Shown here: in pieces, positions 36,323-44,837 of the stretch
Position numbering within the stretch: the stretch's first letter is position 1
Layout: each line of letters starts with the position of its first letter
From: Gammaproteobacteria bacterium
GTDB lineage: Bacteria; Pseudomonadota; Gammaproteobacteria; UBA4575
NCBI GenBank assembly: GCA_026713925.1
Contig: JAPONM010000061.1
Location: 124,001 to 188,000, forward strand
Direction of reading: 5' to 3'
DNA length: 64,000 nt
The notes under the pieces: generated by a model
Database searches by the model: none
The model's input: only the letters and a program-made list of their open reading frames with translations
Told to the model about the DNA's origin: nothing
Program-made: the position numbers and the translations under genes

Positions 36323-38188
36323 ATGATTGTCTATTCTGCCACTCGGCGTGAGTTCAACGAGGACGTGCTGTTCAACCGTATAGAACAACAGATCCTTGAT
36401 GCATTCTCGTCAAAGCTTGGTCACAGTACATCCAATTCTGAGATCCAGTCCTGGAAGAACTCCTTGCAGTACATGAACAATGTGCTGACATGCGGGGAGA
36501 TACCGGATGATGCAGGAGTAGCGATCGAGTACCGCATACCCCAGACATCTAAGCGTGTCGACTTCATACTTTCAGGTGCTGACCAAAACAATCGAGACTC
36601 TGTCGTCATCGTCGAACTAAAGCAATGGTCTAAAGTCGAAAAGACTCAGAAGGATGCGATTGTCCAAACCTTCATTGGCGGGTCTCAACGGGAGGTCACT
36701 CACCCTTCCTATCAAGCCTGGACATATGCAGCGCTGATTCAAGATTTCAATGTTGAGATTCAGGAGGGTGATATCTTACTGCACCCTTGCGCCTACCTTC
36801 ACAATTGCATTGACTCTTCAGTAGTCAAGTCGTCCTTTTATGATGAACACACACTCAAGGCACCCGTGTTCCTAAAGGGTGATGTTCAGATTTTGGCAGA
36901 TTTCCTGAAAAAATACGTAAGATACGGAGACCAGTCCAAGATTCTCTACAGGATTGAGCACGGGAAGCTAAGACCTTCCAAGAACCTCGCCGACCACCTT
37001 GCATCCTTGCTCAAGGGCAACCGCGAATTCGAGATGATCGATGACCAGAAGATCGTCTACGAAACCGCCTTGGAGTTGGCTACGAGAACGGAGGATGGCG
37101 GAAAGCAAGTTCTCTTGGTAGAAGGTGGTCCGGGGACAGGCAAGTCGGTGGTTGCCATCAACCTGCTGGTTGAGTACACAAAAAAAGGACTACTCACTCA
37201 TTATGTCTCCCGTAATGCTGCACCTAGGGCGGTTTACGAGAGCAAGCTGTCTGGGACGATGACAAAGACACGAATCACAAACCTGTTCAAGGGTTCCGGC
37301 GCATACATAAATAGCCTAGCTAATGCTCTTGACTGCTTGATTGTCGACGAAGCACACAGGCTCAATGCGAAGTCAGGTTTTTTTCACAACCAGGGTGAAA
37401 ACCAGATCAAGGAGATTATCCATGCAGCCAAATTCTCCATTTTCTTCCTGGACCAAGATCAAAGGGTCACGCTGAAGGATATTGGTGAACGGGCTGAAAT
37501 TCGGCGCCATGTGGCAGCAGCTGGCGCTGAGCTGACTGAGCTTAAATTGGAGTCCCAGTTCCGATGCAACGGTTCGGATGGTTACCTTTCATGGGTCAAT
37601 AGTGCACTTCAAATCGAGGAGACCGCGAATCCGATGTTGGCCGGGATCGACTATGACTTTCGCGTGTTTGACTCCCCAAACAAACTCAGAGAGGAAATTT
37701 TCAGACTTAACAATAGGAACGACAAGTCCCGTATGGTTGCCGGGTATTGTTGGGACTGGAAGGGGAAGAAGCATCCCGATGTAAAGGATGTGACTATTCC
37801 TGAGCACGGCTTCGAGATGCGTTGGAATCTCGACAAGGATAGCTCGCTTTGGATCATCACACTTGGCACCGTGTCGGAGATAGGTTGCATACATACCTGT
37901 CAGGGTCTTGAGCTTGACTATGTGGGCGTAGTCGTTGGTGAGGATTTGGTAATTCGAAACGGCATGGTTGTGACCGATGCACTTAAACGGTCGAGGCAAG
38001 ACAGTTCAGTCCACGGTTACAAGTCAATGCTCAAAAAAAACCCAGATACTGCCAAAGCATTAGCAGATAGAATAATAAAGAATACTTACCGCACCCTGAT
38101 GACCAGAGGTCAGAAAGGCTGTTTTCTATTCTGTGTAGATGCAGAAACAAATGCATATTTCAGGAATTTCGTGTACCAAACGGACTGA
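36323..38188 (+). CDS. Nuclease-helicase with PD-(D/E)xK-like N-terminus and DUF2075 core
   Basis: A 621-residue protein. The N-terminal part (about 60-140) has a nuclease-like core: E69 in IEYRIP, D80 in RVDFIL and E98-x-K100 in VIVELKQW. An SF1-like NTPase follows, with Walker A GGPGTGKS (268-275), Walker B LIVDEAH (DEAH 342-345), motif III LDQDQR (377-381) and the late motif IHTCQGLELDYVGVVVG, characteristic of DUF2075 proteins. Proteins of this build are frequent in defence islands, where they may act as single genes. Activity and target cannot be read. Start is ATG 36323; no operon partner within 750 bp downstream. Confidence 0.85.
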   Translation: MIVYSATRREFNEDVLFNRIEQQILDAFSSKLGHSTSNSEIQSWKNSLQYMNNVLTCGEIPDDAGVAIEYRIPQTSKRVDFILSGADQNNRDSVVIVELKQWSKVEKTQKDAIVQTFIGGSQREVTHPSYQAWTYAALIQDFNVEIQEGDILLHPCAYLHNCIDSSVVKSSFYDEHTLKAPVFLKGDVQILADFLKKYVRYGDQSKILYRIEHGKLRPSKNLADHLASLLKGNREFEMIDDQKIVYETALELATRTEDGGKQVLLVEGGPGTGKSVVAINLLVEYTKKGLLTHYVSRNAAPRAVYESKLSGTMTKTRITNLFKGSGAYINSLANALDCLIVDEAHRLNAKSGFFHNQGENQIKEIIHAAKFSIFFLDQDQRVTLKDIGERAEIRRHVAAAGAELTELKLESQFRCNGSDGYLSWVNSALQIEETANPMLAGIDYDFRVFDSPNKLREEIFRLNNRNDKSRMVAGYCWDWKGKKHPDVKDVTIPEHGFEMRWNLDKDSSLWIITLGTVSEIGCIHTCQGLELDYVGVVVGEDLVIRNGMVVTDALKRSRQDSSVHGYKSMLKKNPDTAKALADRIIKNTYRTLMTRGQKGCFLFCVDAETNAYFRNFVYQTD

Positions 38189-38537
38189 AGGTGCTGGTTT
38201 GTGGGCAACCTTGCTAAAGCGTAGGAGCTATGCCAGATAAGGAATTCGAACTGAATGTTGCGGGTCCCGGCAAGGGAATTCCAAAAATTGAATAATGGAT
38301 AGAATAGTTACTTGACTACTTTAATACAGAATGTTCGCCTAATTTGACAGAAGAGTTAAGGTATGGATTTTTGGCAGGAAGGTAAGTCATAGGGCTGTAC
38401 ATTATTGAAGTCTTTCTGAAGTACACGTGGGAAGGTAGGAGACGGCCCTATAGAAAGGATCGAAATCTTTTAAGTGTAGTAATTCAAACTTGATCTGACA
38501 GGTACCGAATTTTACGTCAGTGTCTGTCAGCTAAATT

Positions 38538-38777
38538 TCAGTGTATACGCTTATCCTTCCAGATTAGTTTGCCATCTTTCAGGGTGGTCTCGTGGAAGCG
38601 TTCCCAGATGCTGTTGGTCTGCGGGGACCGGACACTGGTTCGGGTATGCTCAATGTCATGGACCTCCAAGTATAACTGGTAATCATGGTGTTCCACCTTG
38701 TCGCAGTACTCGGTGCCCCGGTCCGTCAGGATGCGAAGCTGGCGGGTGGTCTTCTCCCCGTAATCTGATCCGGGCAT
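38538..38777 (-). pseudogene. Fragment of an integrase-core (IS481/IS3-like) transposase
   Basis: 79 residues that keep the catalytic-core stretch ILTDRGTEYC...DIEHTRTSVRSPQTNSIWERFHETT, including a DDE Asp (LTDRG) and Glu (WERF). The N-terminal helix-turn-helix, the first Asp and the C-terminus are missing. The stop comes soon after the Glu. A non-functional remnant. Confidence 0.75.
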
Positions 38778-38875
38778 TGTGTGAAAAATCTCGTTAAGAT
38801 GCCCCGGAAGGGGAAGGAGGTTTTTGCATGAAGAAGTCGCAGTTTACCGAGGAACAGATTACGGGGAGAAGACCA
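38747..38875. repeat. 21-bp perfect inverted repeat at a rearrangement junction
   Basis: Positions 38747-38767 and 38855-38875 are exact reverse complements (87-bp spacer). The left arm is part of the integrase fragment; the right arm is fused to the OrfA stub. The arms share CAGATTA with native transposase sequence on both sides, suggesting a microhomology event. Confidence 0.8.
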
Positions 38876-38896
38876 GTGATTATCATGACTACCTGA
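38828..38896 (+). pseudogene. N-terminal stub of an IS3-type OrfA
   Basis: MKKSQFTEEQI is the conserved opening of IS3-family OrfA transposases. After 11 residues the frame runs into a segment copied from the neighbouring integrase fragment (inverted) and stops. No OrfB is present. It is a truncated junction rather than a gene. Confidence 0.65.
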
Positions 38897-38944
38897 CCCA
38901 TCTTTGCTAGAGTGCCGACTTCCACAATAAGGAGAACAACCACC

Positions 38945-40390
38945 ATGAGCACCCTGGATGACATCTTAAAAGATGCTCCCCGTGCAAGGCTTATACCGAC
39001 CTTTGCTGAACCCCGCAAGGAACAACGGACTGTATCCGTTTTGCTAGCGACATTGTCTGCGGTTCCTTCGTTTGCTAGGCAGCTGTTGGCGTGTTGTGAA
39101 GTGCGGATGGGGAAGACCTCTGAGTTGCATAGCTACACCGAGGTCGAGTTCGCATCCCCCGATACAGATCGCAAGGACCGACCCGATGGGATCTTACGCC
39201 TGTTAACGCGAAAGACCCAATGGAGCGCACTGATCGAAGCGAAAATTGACAAAGTCGAAATCGATGAAGAACAGATTCAAAGATACGCCGTGATCGCGCG
39301 AAACCACGGGATCGATGCCGTGATCACAATTTCTAACCAGCTCGTGCCCCTGCCGAACCACCTACCGTATGCCGTGCCAAGGCGCTTCAGCCAACGCGTG
39401 AAATTCTTTCACATCTCATGGATCAGTGTGCTGACACAGGCCTTATTGGTCTTGAGAGACCAGCGTGAACTCAGTGATGAACAGGCATTTATTCTGGAAG
39501 AGATGACGCACTACCTCGAGCATCCTGGCTCCGGGGTCAAGCGCTTTGATCAGATGAACTCGGAATGGCGCTCGCTTTGTCTTGGCGTACGTCAAGATGA
39601 ACCGTTCAGGCGATCATCGCCCGAGATAGAAAACACTGTGACCAGCTGGGACCAGGAGGTACGGGATCTCTGTTTGATGTTAAGCAGGCGCATGGACGAG
39701 TCTGTCGAGATCCGTATATCACGCAAGCATCAAGCTGATCCGGAGCTTCGCTTCAAAGACACCTGTGACTCCCTGTGTGAATCACAAGAGCTTCGCTGTG
39801 CCTTCATTGTGCCAAATGCCGCAAGCGACATTGAAATTACGGTGAATTTGGAACGCAGGACAGTGGCCTGTTCCATGTGGCTTAGCGCACCAGGTCACAA
39901 GAAACGCGCCAGCGCGAAGATCAACTGGCTGGTTCGCCAGTTGCGAAACGTAGCAGACAAGGATGTCATCCTTCGTGTTTACTGGGGAAGGCGAGGCACG
40001 ACCCAAGCCACGATGTCAGAGATCAGGGAAGATGCCACCTGTCTTGAGATTGGAAGTCAAGGCGCACTGCCGAGCGGCTTCGAATTGATCATGATACGCA
40101 GCCTTGGGGGGCGCTTCACCGGGCGGCGAACCTTCATCGAAGATTTGGAGAATTTGGTACCGGAGTTTTACGATCAAATTGGTCAGAACCTGCGGCCCTG
40201 GACGCCTCCGCCTCCCTCTATCGACAAACATGACCCGATTGAGCACGAGGAGGCAGTCGACACCGATCAAAAGCTGGATAGCGGGGATGCCTTGAAGCCA
40301 GCATCTAATTTGTTGTCGGCCATGCAAAAACCAAATAGCCCAAGCCTGGAATCGGTAGCCATTGACAAACCTTCGGAGAGTACAAGTTAA
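38945..40390 (+). CDS. PD-(D/E)xK-like nuclease-domain protein of unknown function
   Basis: A 481-residue protein with AAGGAG upstream of ATG 38945. The N-terminal domain has the order E66 (YTEVEF), D81 (RPDGIL) and E98-A-K100 (SALIEAKID), followed by QIQRYAVIARNHGIDAVITISN, the arrangement of a restriction-endonuclease-like fold. The middle and C-terminal parts (about 180-400) are not recognised, and the last 60 residues are polar and disordered-looking. No methylase or helicase partner is adjacent, so it is not a standard restriction system. Confidence 0.65.
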   Translation: MSTLDDILKDAPRARLIPTFAEPRKEQRTVSVLLATLSAVPSFARQLLACCEVRMGKTSELHSYTEVEFASPDTDRKDRPDGILRLLTRKTQWSALIEAKIDKVEIDEEQIQRYAVIARNHGIDAVITISNQLVPLPNHLPYAVPRRFSQRVKFFHISWISVLTQALLVLRDQRELSDEQAFILEEMTHYLEHPGSGVKRFDQMNSEWRSLCLGVRQDEPFRRSSPEIENTVTSWDQEVRDLCLMLSRRMDESVEIRISRKHQADPELRFKDTCDSLCESQELRCAFIVPNAASDIEITVNLERRTVACSMWLSAPGHKKRASAKINWLVRQLRNVADKDVILRVYWGRRGTTQATMSEIREDATCLEIGSQGALPSGFELIMIRSLGGRFTGRRTFIEDLENLVPEFYDQIGQNLRPWTPPPPSIDKHDPIEHEEAVDTDQKLDSGDALKPASNLLSAMQKPNSPSLESVAIDKPSESTS

Positions 40391-40630
40391 ACACTGCCTA
40401 TTGCCTTCTGATTGCCATACCGAGCTGTATACGGAAAATAAGGTGCCTAAGCTCGTAACAGATCAGAGGTCCTTGATTCACTAAGCCGTTTGCGCATGGT
40501 GACCCCCCTGATCCTAATCCCTTATGAGAGTTTGGCACTATAATCTGGATCAAGTTTAGTGGGGCAGGACAATCCGGGTTTGAATGAGAAATTCTGATAG
40601 CAGATCTACATTTCTGAATGCAGGTGTCAC

Positions 40631-41755
40631 ATGAGACTAGCGCTTGCGTTGTCCGGTGGCGGTGTTCGTGCATCTGTCTTCCATTGCGGTGTATTGCAAC
40701 GATTGGCAGTCGGTGGATTGCTAGAGCACACTAAATTCATCTCTACGGTGTCTGGGGGCAGCCTAGTGTCTGGTTTGGTTGTCAGTGCAAACGACATGGT
40801 ATGGCCCAATAGCAGCGTTTACTTAAGTTCCGTTTTACCGGAAGTCAAGAAACGATTGACGAGTGGTACTGTTCAGTCCTCATATGCATGGCGATCGATG
40901 CTATTTCCAGGCCAACTATTGCACGGTCGGGCACATTTGCTTGCAGACCAGTTCAAGGCACAGTGGGGCCTTGAGGGATCTCTGAACCAGTTGCCGAAAA
41001 CGCCGCGCTGGCTCATCAATGCAACCTGCTATGAAACGGGAAAGAACTGGCGATTTAGCCAACCCAGAATGGGAGATTACCGAACCCACTATGTCATCAA
41101 TCCCGATTTTCCACTGGCGGATGCGCTTGCCGCATCAGCGGCAGTACCTGGCCTCATTGGGCCGCTAGTTATACGATCTAAAGAATACCATTGGCATCGT
41201 TTTGTTGATTCCAAGCTTCAGCCAACCCAACCAGCAACAAAGCGTTACGAGCTTTGGGACGGCGGTGTGTACGATAATTTGGGCATTGAGGCCTTGTATA
41301 AGCCCGACGGTGGGTTTCGCGAGGGCTTTGATTTTCTTATCGTGAGCGACGCATCTGCACCTCTGGATTTCGACCCAAAAACAATCAGACGGTCACTCAA
41401 ACCTTGGCAGCGCATGTTGCGTCTTGTCGACATCGCGACTGATCAGGTCCGGGGTCTTAGGGCGCGGACGTTGATCTCAGAATTCTCGCGCTCACGTGAT
41501 GCCGGTGTGTACTTGCGCATGGGCAACACCAGCGCCGAAGTTTATCGAGCTGCAAACCAGCCGGTGCCATCTGCCGACTATCTTAGCAAAGCGGAAGTAA
41601 ATGCAGCAGCGACCTTTGCCACCACATTGCGCCGCCTTGATCAGTGGGAGTTCGAACTGCTTTGTCGCCACGGGTATGAGGTGGCAGATGCTACCTTGGC
41701 GTCTCGTCAAAGTAGCCGTTTCACACCCAAAACACGGCCTAAATCATTGATATAA
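40631..41755 (+). CDS. Patatin-like phospholipase
   Basis: A 374-residue lipid hydrolase of the patatin fold. The oxyanion loop SGGGVRAS (8-15), nucleophile Ser44 in STVSGGSLVSG and Asp210 in WDGGVYDN form the Ser-Asp dyad. There is no signal peptide, so it acts in the cytoplasm. Patatin effectors occur in cyclic-nucleotide defence systems, but no cyclase lies nearby. It could be a defence effector or an ordinary lipase. Confidence 0.82.
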   Translation: MRLALALSGGGVRASVFHCGVLQRLAVGGLLEHTKFISTVSGGSLVSGLVVSANDMVWPNSSVYLSSVLPEVKKRLTSGTVQSSYAWRSMLFPGQLLHGRAHLLADQFKAQWGLEGSLNQLPKTPRWLINATCYETGKNWRFSQPRMGDYRTHYVINPDFPLADALAASAAVPGLIGPLVIRSKEYHWHRFVDSKLQPTQPATKRYELWDGGVYDNLGIEALYKPDGGFREGFDFLIVSDASAPLDFDPKTIRRSLKPWQRMLRLVDIATDQVRGLRARTLISEFSRSRDAGVYLRMGNTSAEVYRAANQPVPSADYLSKAEVNAAATFATTLRRLDQWEFELLCRHGYEVADATLASRQSSRFTPKTRPKSLI

Positions 41756-42017
41756 TGATTGTATTGGATACAATGCCAGGGAATGTGATTTGTCTATCTT
41801 GTAAAACATCTATTCCATACATAATACTCAGGTTCAGCACTCGCTAAGCACGCTCAATTTCAGTACGAGTATTTCGAATTACCTATAGTGGCGGCGATGT
41901 CAATGGATTAATTTTTGTCAAAGGAGCGGAGCGTAACGGCACTCCAAGCTCGACGCGTGCAGATCCGTCGTATCCTGGGTCTAAAAGATTCTTCACCAAT
42001 GTTTGTAAAATTCTCGC
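41756..42017. other. Low-GC spacer before the HEPN-like ORF
   Basis: No intact gene recognised. A 64-residue frame (41915-42109), one base out of phase with the next ORF, overlaps its start and may be the detached N-terminal part of the same ancestral gene. Confidence 0.45.
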
Positions 42018-42428
42018 TTGGTTGTAACGGCACGTACCAACTTGAGTTGTCGTCAGTGCTCATGTGCCTACATTACAGATGTGCGCTGGCACGGGAAATA
42101 CGCCAATGAATTTAGCAAAACGCTTGCTGCGTGGGGTCTGTCTGAGTTAATTCAATCGGACACGCTGATTGCCATAACGAAAATGGTCAAACAGTATGTA
42201 AGAGCAATGGCGAACAAATCGGGCGTGGAGGACGATTTAGTTAAATGTGTTAGTCAAACGATATGTAATCTGTCTTACCGAAACAAGCTCTTTCACGGCG
42301 TCGCACGATGCAAATACAGTCAGATTGTTAGAGTGGTAGCAGCCGCTTCCTTGCTATGCATGATGCATTCCCGTTTCTACTCGGATCTGTTTCATTCGAA
42401 GCCTGTCCCGAACGGCCTTCGCCAATAG
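42018..42428 (+). CDS. Hypothetical protein with a HEPN-like R-x4-H motif (possibly frameshifted)
   Basis: A 136-residue frame, mostly helical in character. The signature SYRNKLFHGVAR contains R-x4-H, the catalytic motif of HEPN ribonucleases, near residue 90. There is no ATG at the beginning (TTG 42018), and a +1-offset upstream frame overlaps it, so the gene may have lost its N-terminus by frameshift. HEPN proteins are common in toxin-antitoxin and defence modules. No nucleotidyltransferase or antitoxin partner is seen. Confidence 0.4.
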   Translation: MVVTARTNLSCRQCSCAYITDVRWHGKYANEFSKTLAAWGLSELIQSDTLIAITKMVKQYVRAMANKSGVEDDLVKCVSQTICNLSYRNKLFHGVARCKYSQIVRVVAAASLLCMMHSRFYSDLFHSKPVPNGLRQ

Positions 42429-42495
42429 TTCAACCCACTCTGTTTCTTTCATTATTGGTAATTACCCCTTAGCAAAACTTAGGTGTGCTCATTGC

Positions 42496-43467
42496 CTAGT
42501 ATCGTTTTGGTCCCCGATTTCGAGACAGTCGTCGATTGCGCAACGAGTCTGCATTGTGCGCAAGGAAACGCGATTTCTTGGACCAAGCAGTATATTGACT
42601 GGAAATCTCGGTACTACCGGCCTTCAGATTGATGATTTGATACTTTCCCGTGTGCGGTGGTAGTGAGCAGACGACGACGTCACCCGTCTTGGTTGTGAAC
42701 AATCGGATATCGAATTTGTGTAACAGGCGTTGAATGGCCGGCTTGGGGTGTTCGAATTGATTATCATAGTTCGCCGTCGCGATCGCGATGGTGGGGCTAG
42801 TCGTCTTGAGGAAAGCTGAAGTCGTAAATCCATTATCGGCGCCATGATGCGCCATTATCATGATGTCTGTCTCGCGATTGATTGTCCGCAGACGACGAAG
42901 TCCGGCGGAAATGTGCGTGCTCTCTACGTCACCAAGACTCAACACGTTAAACGATCCGGTTCGAAACTGCTTGACTGTGGAATTGTTATTCGACGAATCG
43001 GGATCAATGAACTTTGGGTGATACAAAATGTGTTCGTAGCTGTATCTCTCTGCCATCTTGAGACTTGCAATGTACGCCGGAGTCACTTGCACCAAGCGTT
43101 TCGGTCCGTTTGGCAGCCGTTTGAAATCTAATATCGTTTTTTGGCTTTCTTTACCGCTATCGGTGTGCGGTTCATACCCAGGGTACTCTATCTTTGATGG
43201 ATGATAGTATTCGATGATTTGCTGTAACTGCTTTGGTGAACAATGATCTTGGTCCCACGATGTGATGTGCAGGGTATCGATTCTGTCTCTGCCGCAAGCC
43301 TTCAGTTCAAGTTCAATGCTTTCGCGGTTTACGTCAGTGTAGCGCGCTTCGATTAGAGTTATATGCTGCCCGTCGAAATACGAGAACGACGAGCCGGCAG
43401 ATCCCAATTGATAGGCGCGAAACCGAGTAAACTTTTGTTGTGCTTTGCTGGTGGTTTTCTTGTTCAT
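42496..43467 (-). CDS. Metallo-beta-lactamase-fold (ComEC-like) protein
   Basis: A 323-residue soluble MBL-fold protein similar to the isolated MBL domain of ComEC/Rec2. Metal residues: the usual SHxDxDH becomes SWDQDH (D72, D74, H75; the first His is Trp71). D180 in SLGDVE and H207-H208 in MAHHGADNG are kept. The altered site could still bind one metal. There is no membrane segment. Such proteins occur with defence genes, often paired with an ATPase, which is lacking here. Start is ATG 43467. Confidence 0.75.
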   Translation of the reverse strand: MNKKTTSKAQQKFTRFRAYQLGSAGSSFSYFDGQHITLIEARYTDVNRESIELELKACGRDRIDTLHITSWDQDHCSPKQLQQIIEYYHPSKIEYPGYEPHTDSGKESQKTILDFKRLPNGPKRLVQVTPAYIASLKMAERYSYEHILYHPKFIDPDSSNNNSTVKQFRTGSFNVLSLGDVESTHISAGLRRLRTINRETDIMIMAHHGADNGFTTSAFLKTTSPTIAIATANYDNQFEHPKPAIQRLLHKFDIRLFTTKTGDVVVCSLPPHTGKYQIINLKAGSTEISSQYTAWSKKSRFLAHNADSLRNRRLSRNRGPKRY

Positions 43468-43685
43468 ACCAAAGAGTTTTTAATCTGTTCAACGGAAAGC
43501 ATTGGATTGTGTAAGTGTACGAGCCTGTGACAGTTGGCACATAGCTGTCAACACCACCGGGTAGGTACCAGGTGTTGAGAGAGAGCTGGAGCGATAGTTT
43601 CCGGCACCGGGGGTCGTTGTTCCAGGGATTTCAGAAGCTTGTTGCTGGTGGTGTTGCAGTTAATGAAGCGCTGGCAACGAGCGGA

Positions 43686-44561
43686 TTATTTTTTAGTGAA
43701 GTTTTGTCCTGAAAGAGCAGCAGCCAACATGCGTAATAGCTGCTTTTCGTACCCGTAATTGTCAGGTTTTAAAATCAATTTTTGAGGTGATATTGCTCCG
43801 AAACGGTTTATTGGGTCTCTCAACCTGAGTTTTAATTGTTCTAGATGGTCTTTGGAAATACGCTCGGTAAAGTATACTTCCGACACTGCCTCATTAGGGA
43901 TTTTACAAAGATTTATTGAATGTCCAGTTCGGTCATCCTCGCCAATGCCCACTGTATTCGTAAGTTCTAGTGTCAAACGCCATTCTTGCTCATACTCCCA
44001 GTGCTTCGACTTGGTTAGCAAAATACGATGAAGGTTTCTTTCAGTTTTAAATATTTCTAAATCTTTTATAGGTGGCGGATTGTCAAAATAAATAACAGAG
44101 TGCAATTGCTGGTGTCCACTTGCAATTTTTTCTAGTTCGTCCAGTTTGTAACCTATAACAACTCCTGTACCCGAATCTCCATAATGTGACCATAGGAGAG
44201 GATGAAGGTAATTACTACTAAACGATACGATACCCAGCCGCTGGGACAACTGCTCTCGGAATAACTCATTCCATGCTTGAGTACCTAGTTGTTCCCGCAT
44301 GCTCTGGACATCCTCGATCCTGTAAGGATTAGTAGGGACCATTTTATTGAGTACGCTGACTATTTCGCTAGCTTCATCTATTTCACTGGAATACTCAGCT
44401 TTGTACTGAGTAGCGCACTCAAGAGGATCATTCATTGCTCCGGGTTGAGTTGCGCGAAGTGCACCATCACCACCTTTTTCTGGTAACGCCTGTAAAGCTC
44501 TTTCTGCAGGTAGGTACTTGTACAGTACTTTTGGAGAGTTCGAATCGAGATCTTGTGCCAC
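43686..44561 (-). CDS. DUF2971-family protein
   Basis: A 291-residue protein with the family features LYKYLP near the N-terminus, NDPLEC (44-49), an FSSNYLHPLLWSHYGDSGTGVVIGY block, and the EWRL late motif (YEQEWRLTLEL). Function unknown; DUF2971 proteins are common in phage-defence and mobile regions. The gene starts 82 bp before the tRNA-Asn 3' end, so it marks the inner edge of the island. Confidence 0.8.
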   Translation of the reverse strand: MAQDLDSNSPKVLYKYLPAERALQALPEKGGDGALRATQPGAMNDPLECATQYKAEYSSEIDEASEIVSVLNKMVPTNPYRIEDVQSMREQLGTQAWNELFREQLSQRLGIVSFSSNYLHPLLWSHYGDSGTGVVIGYKLDELEKIASGHQQLHSVIYFDNPPPIKDLEIFKTERNLHRILLTKSKHWEYEQEWRLTLELTNTVGIGEDDRTGHSINLCKIPNEAVSEVYFTERISKDHLEQLKLRLRDPINRFGAISPQKLILKPDNYGYEKQLLRMLAAALSGQNFTKK

Positions 44562-44643
44562 TTAAATTTCTTTGCAAACTGCCGACTATATGCCGACTCG
44601 ATTTATTTTAGGTTCTCTTAAATTATATAAGGCATTGAATTTA

Positions 44644-44719
44644 TGGCTCCCCGGGACGGGCTCGAACCGCCGACCTAGTGATTAACAGTCACCCGCTCTA
44701 CCAACTGAGCTACCGGGGA
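44644..44719 (-). tRNA. tRNA-Asn (GTT)
   Basis: Reading the minus strand gives a 76-nt cloverleaf with acceptor TCCCCGG pairing to CCGGGGA, D-arm GCTCAGTTGGTAGAGC, anticodon loop containing GTT (CTGTTAA), a T-arm GGTTCGAGCC, and encoded CCA. The 3' end faces the island (left), a common orientation for island integration. No direct repeat of the tRNA end was found near 35.4 kb. Confidence 0.95.
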
Positions 44720-44837
44720 ATAGAAGACGGGAAATGGTAACGATCCACTATACGCAGGTCAACGCTGGATCGTAACATCTCTGATTGCATGATGTATTAA
44801 TGCTGATTACAGATCGGATTAATTTGTTTACACCAAC

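Larger units (their letters stand above)
38189..38944. other. Rearranged non-coding stretch with transposase debris
   Basis: About 750 bp without an intact gene. It contains two transposase fragments (38538-38777 minus and 38828-38896 plus) and a 21-bp inverted repeat. A 21-codon ORF at 38230-38295 (MPDKEFELNVAGPGKGIPKIE) follows AGGAG, but too closely to be convincing. The region looks like the scar of successive insertions and deletions. Confidence 0.6.

Noticed and set aside
44562-44760. CRISPR array or repeats near tRNA-Asn
   Set aside because: No repeated units of regular spacing were found here or elsewhere in the window.
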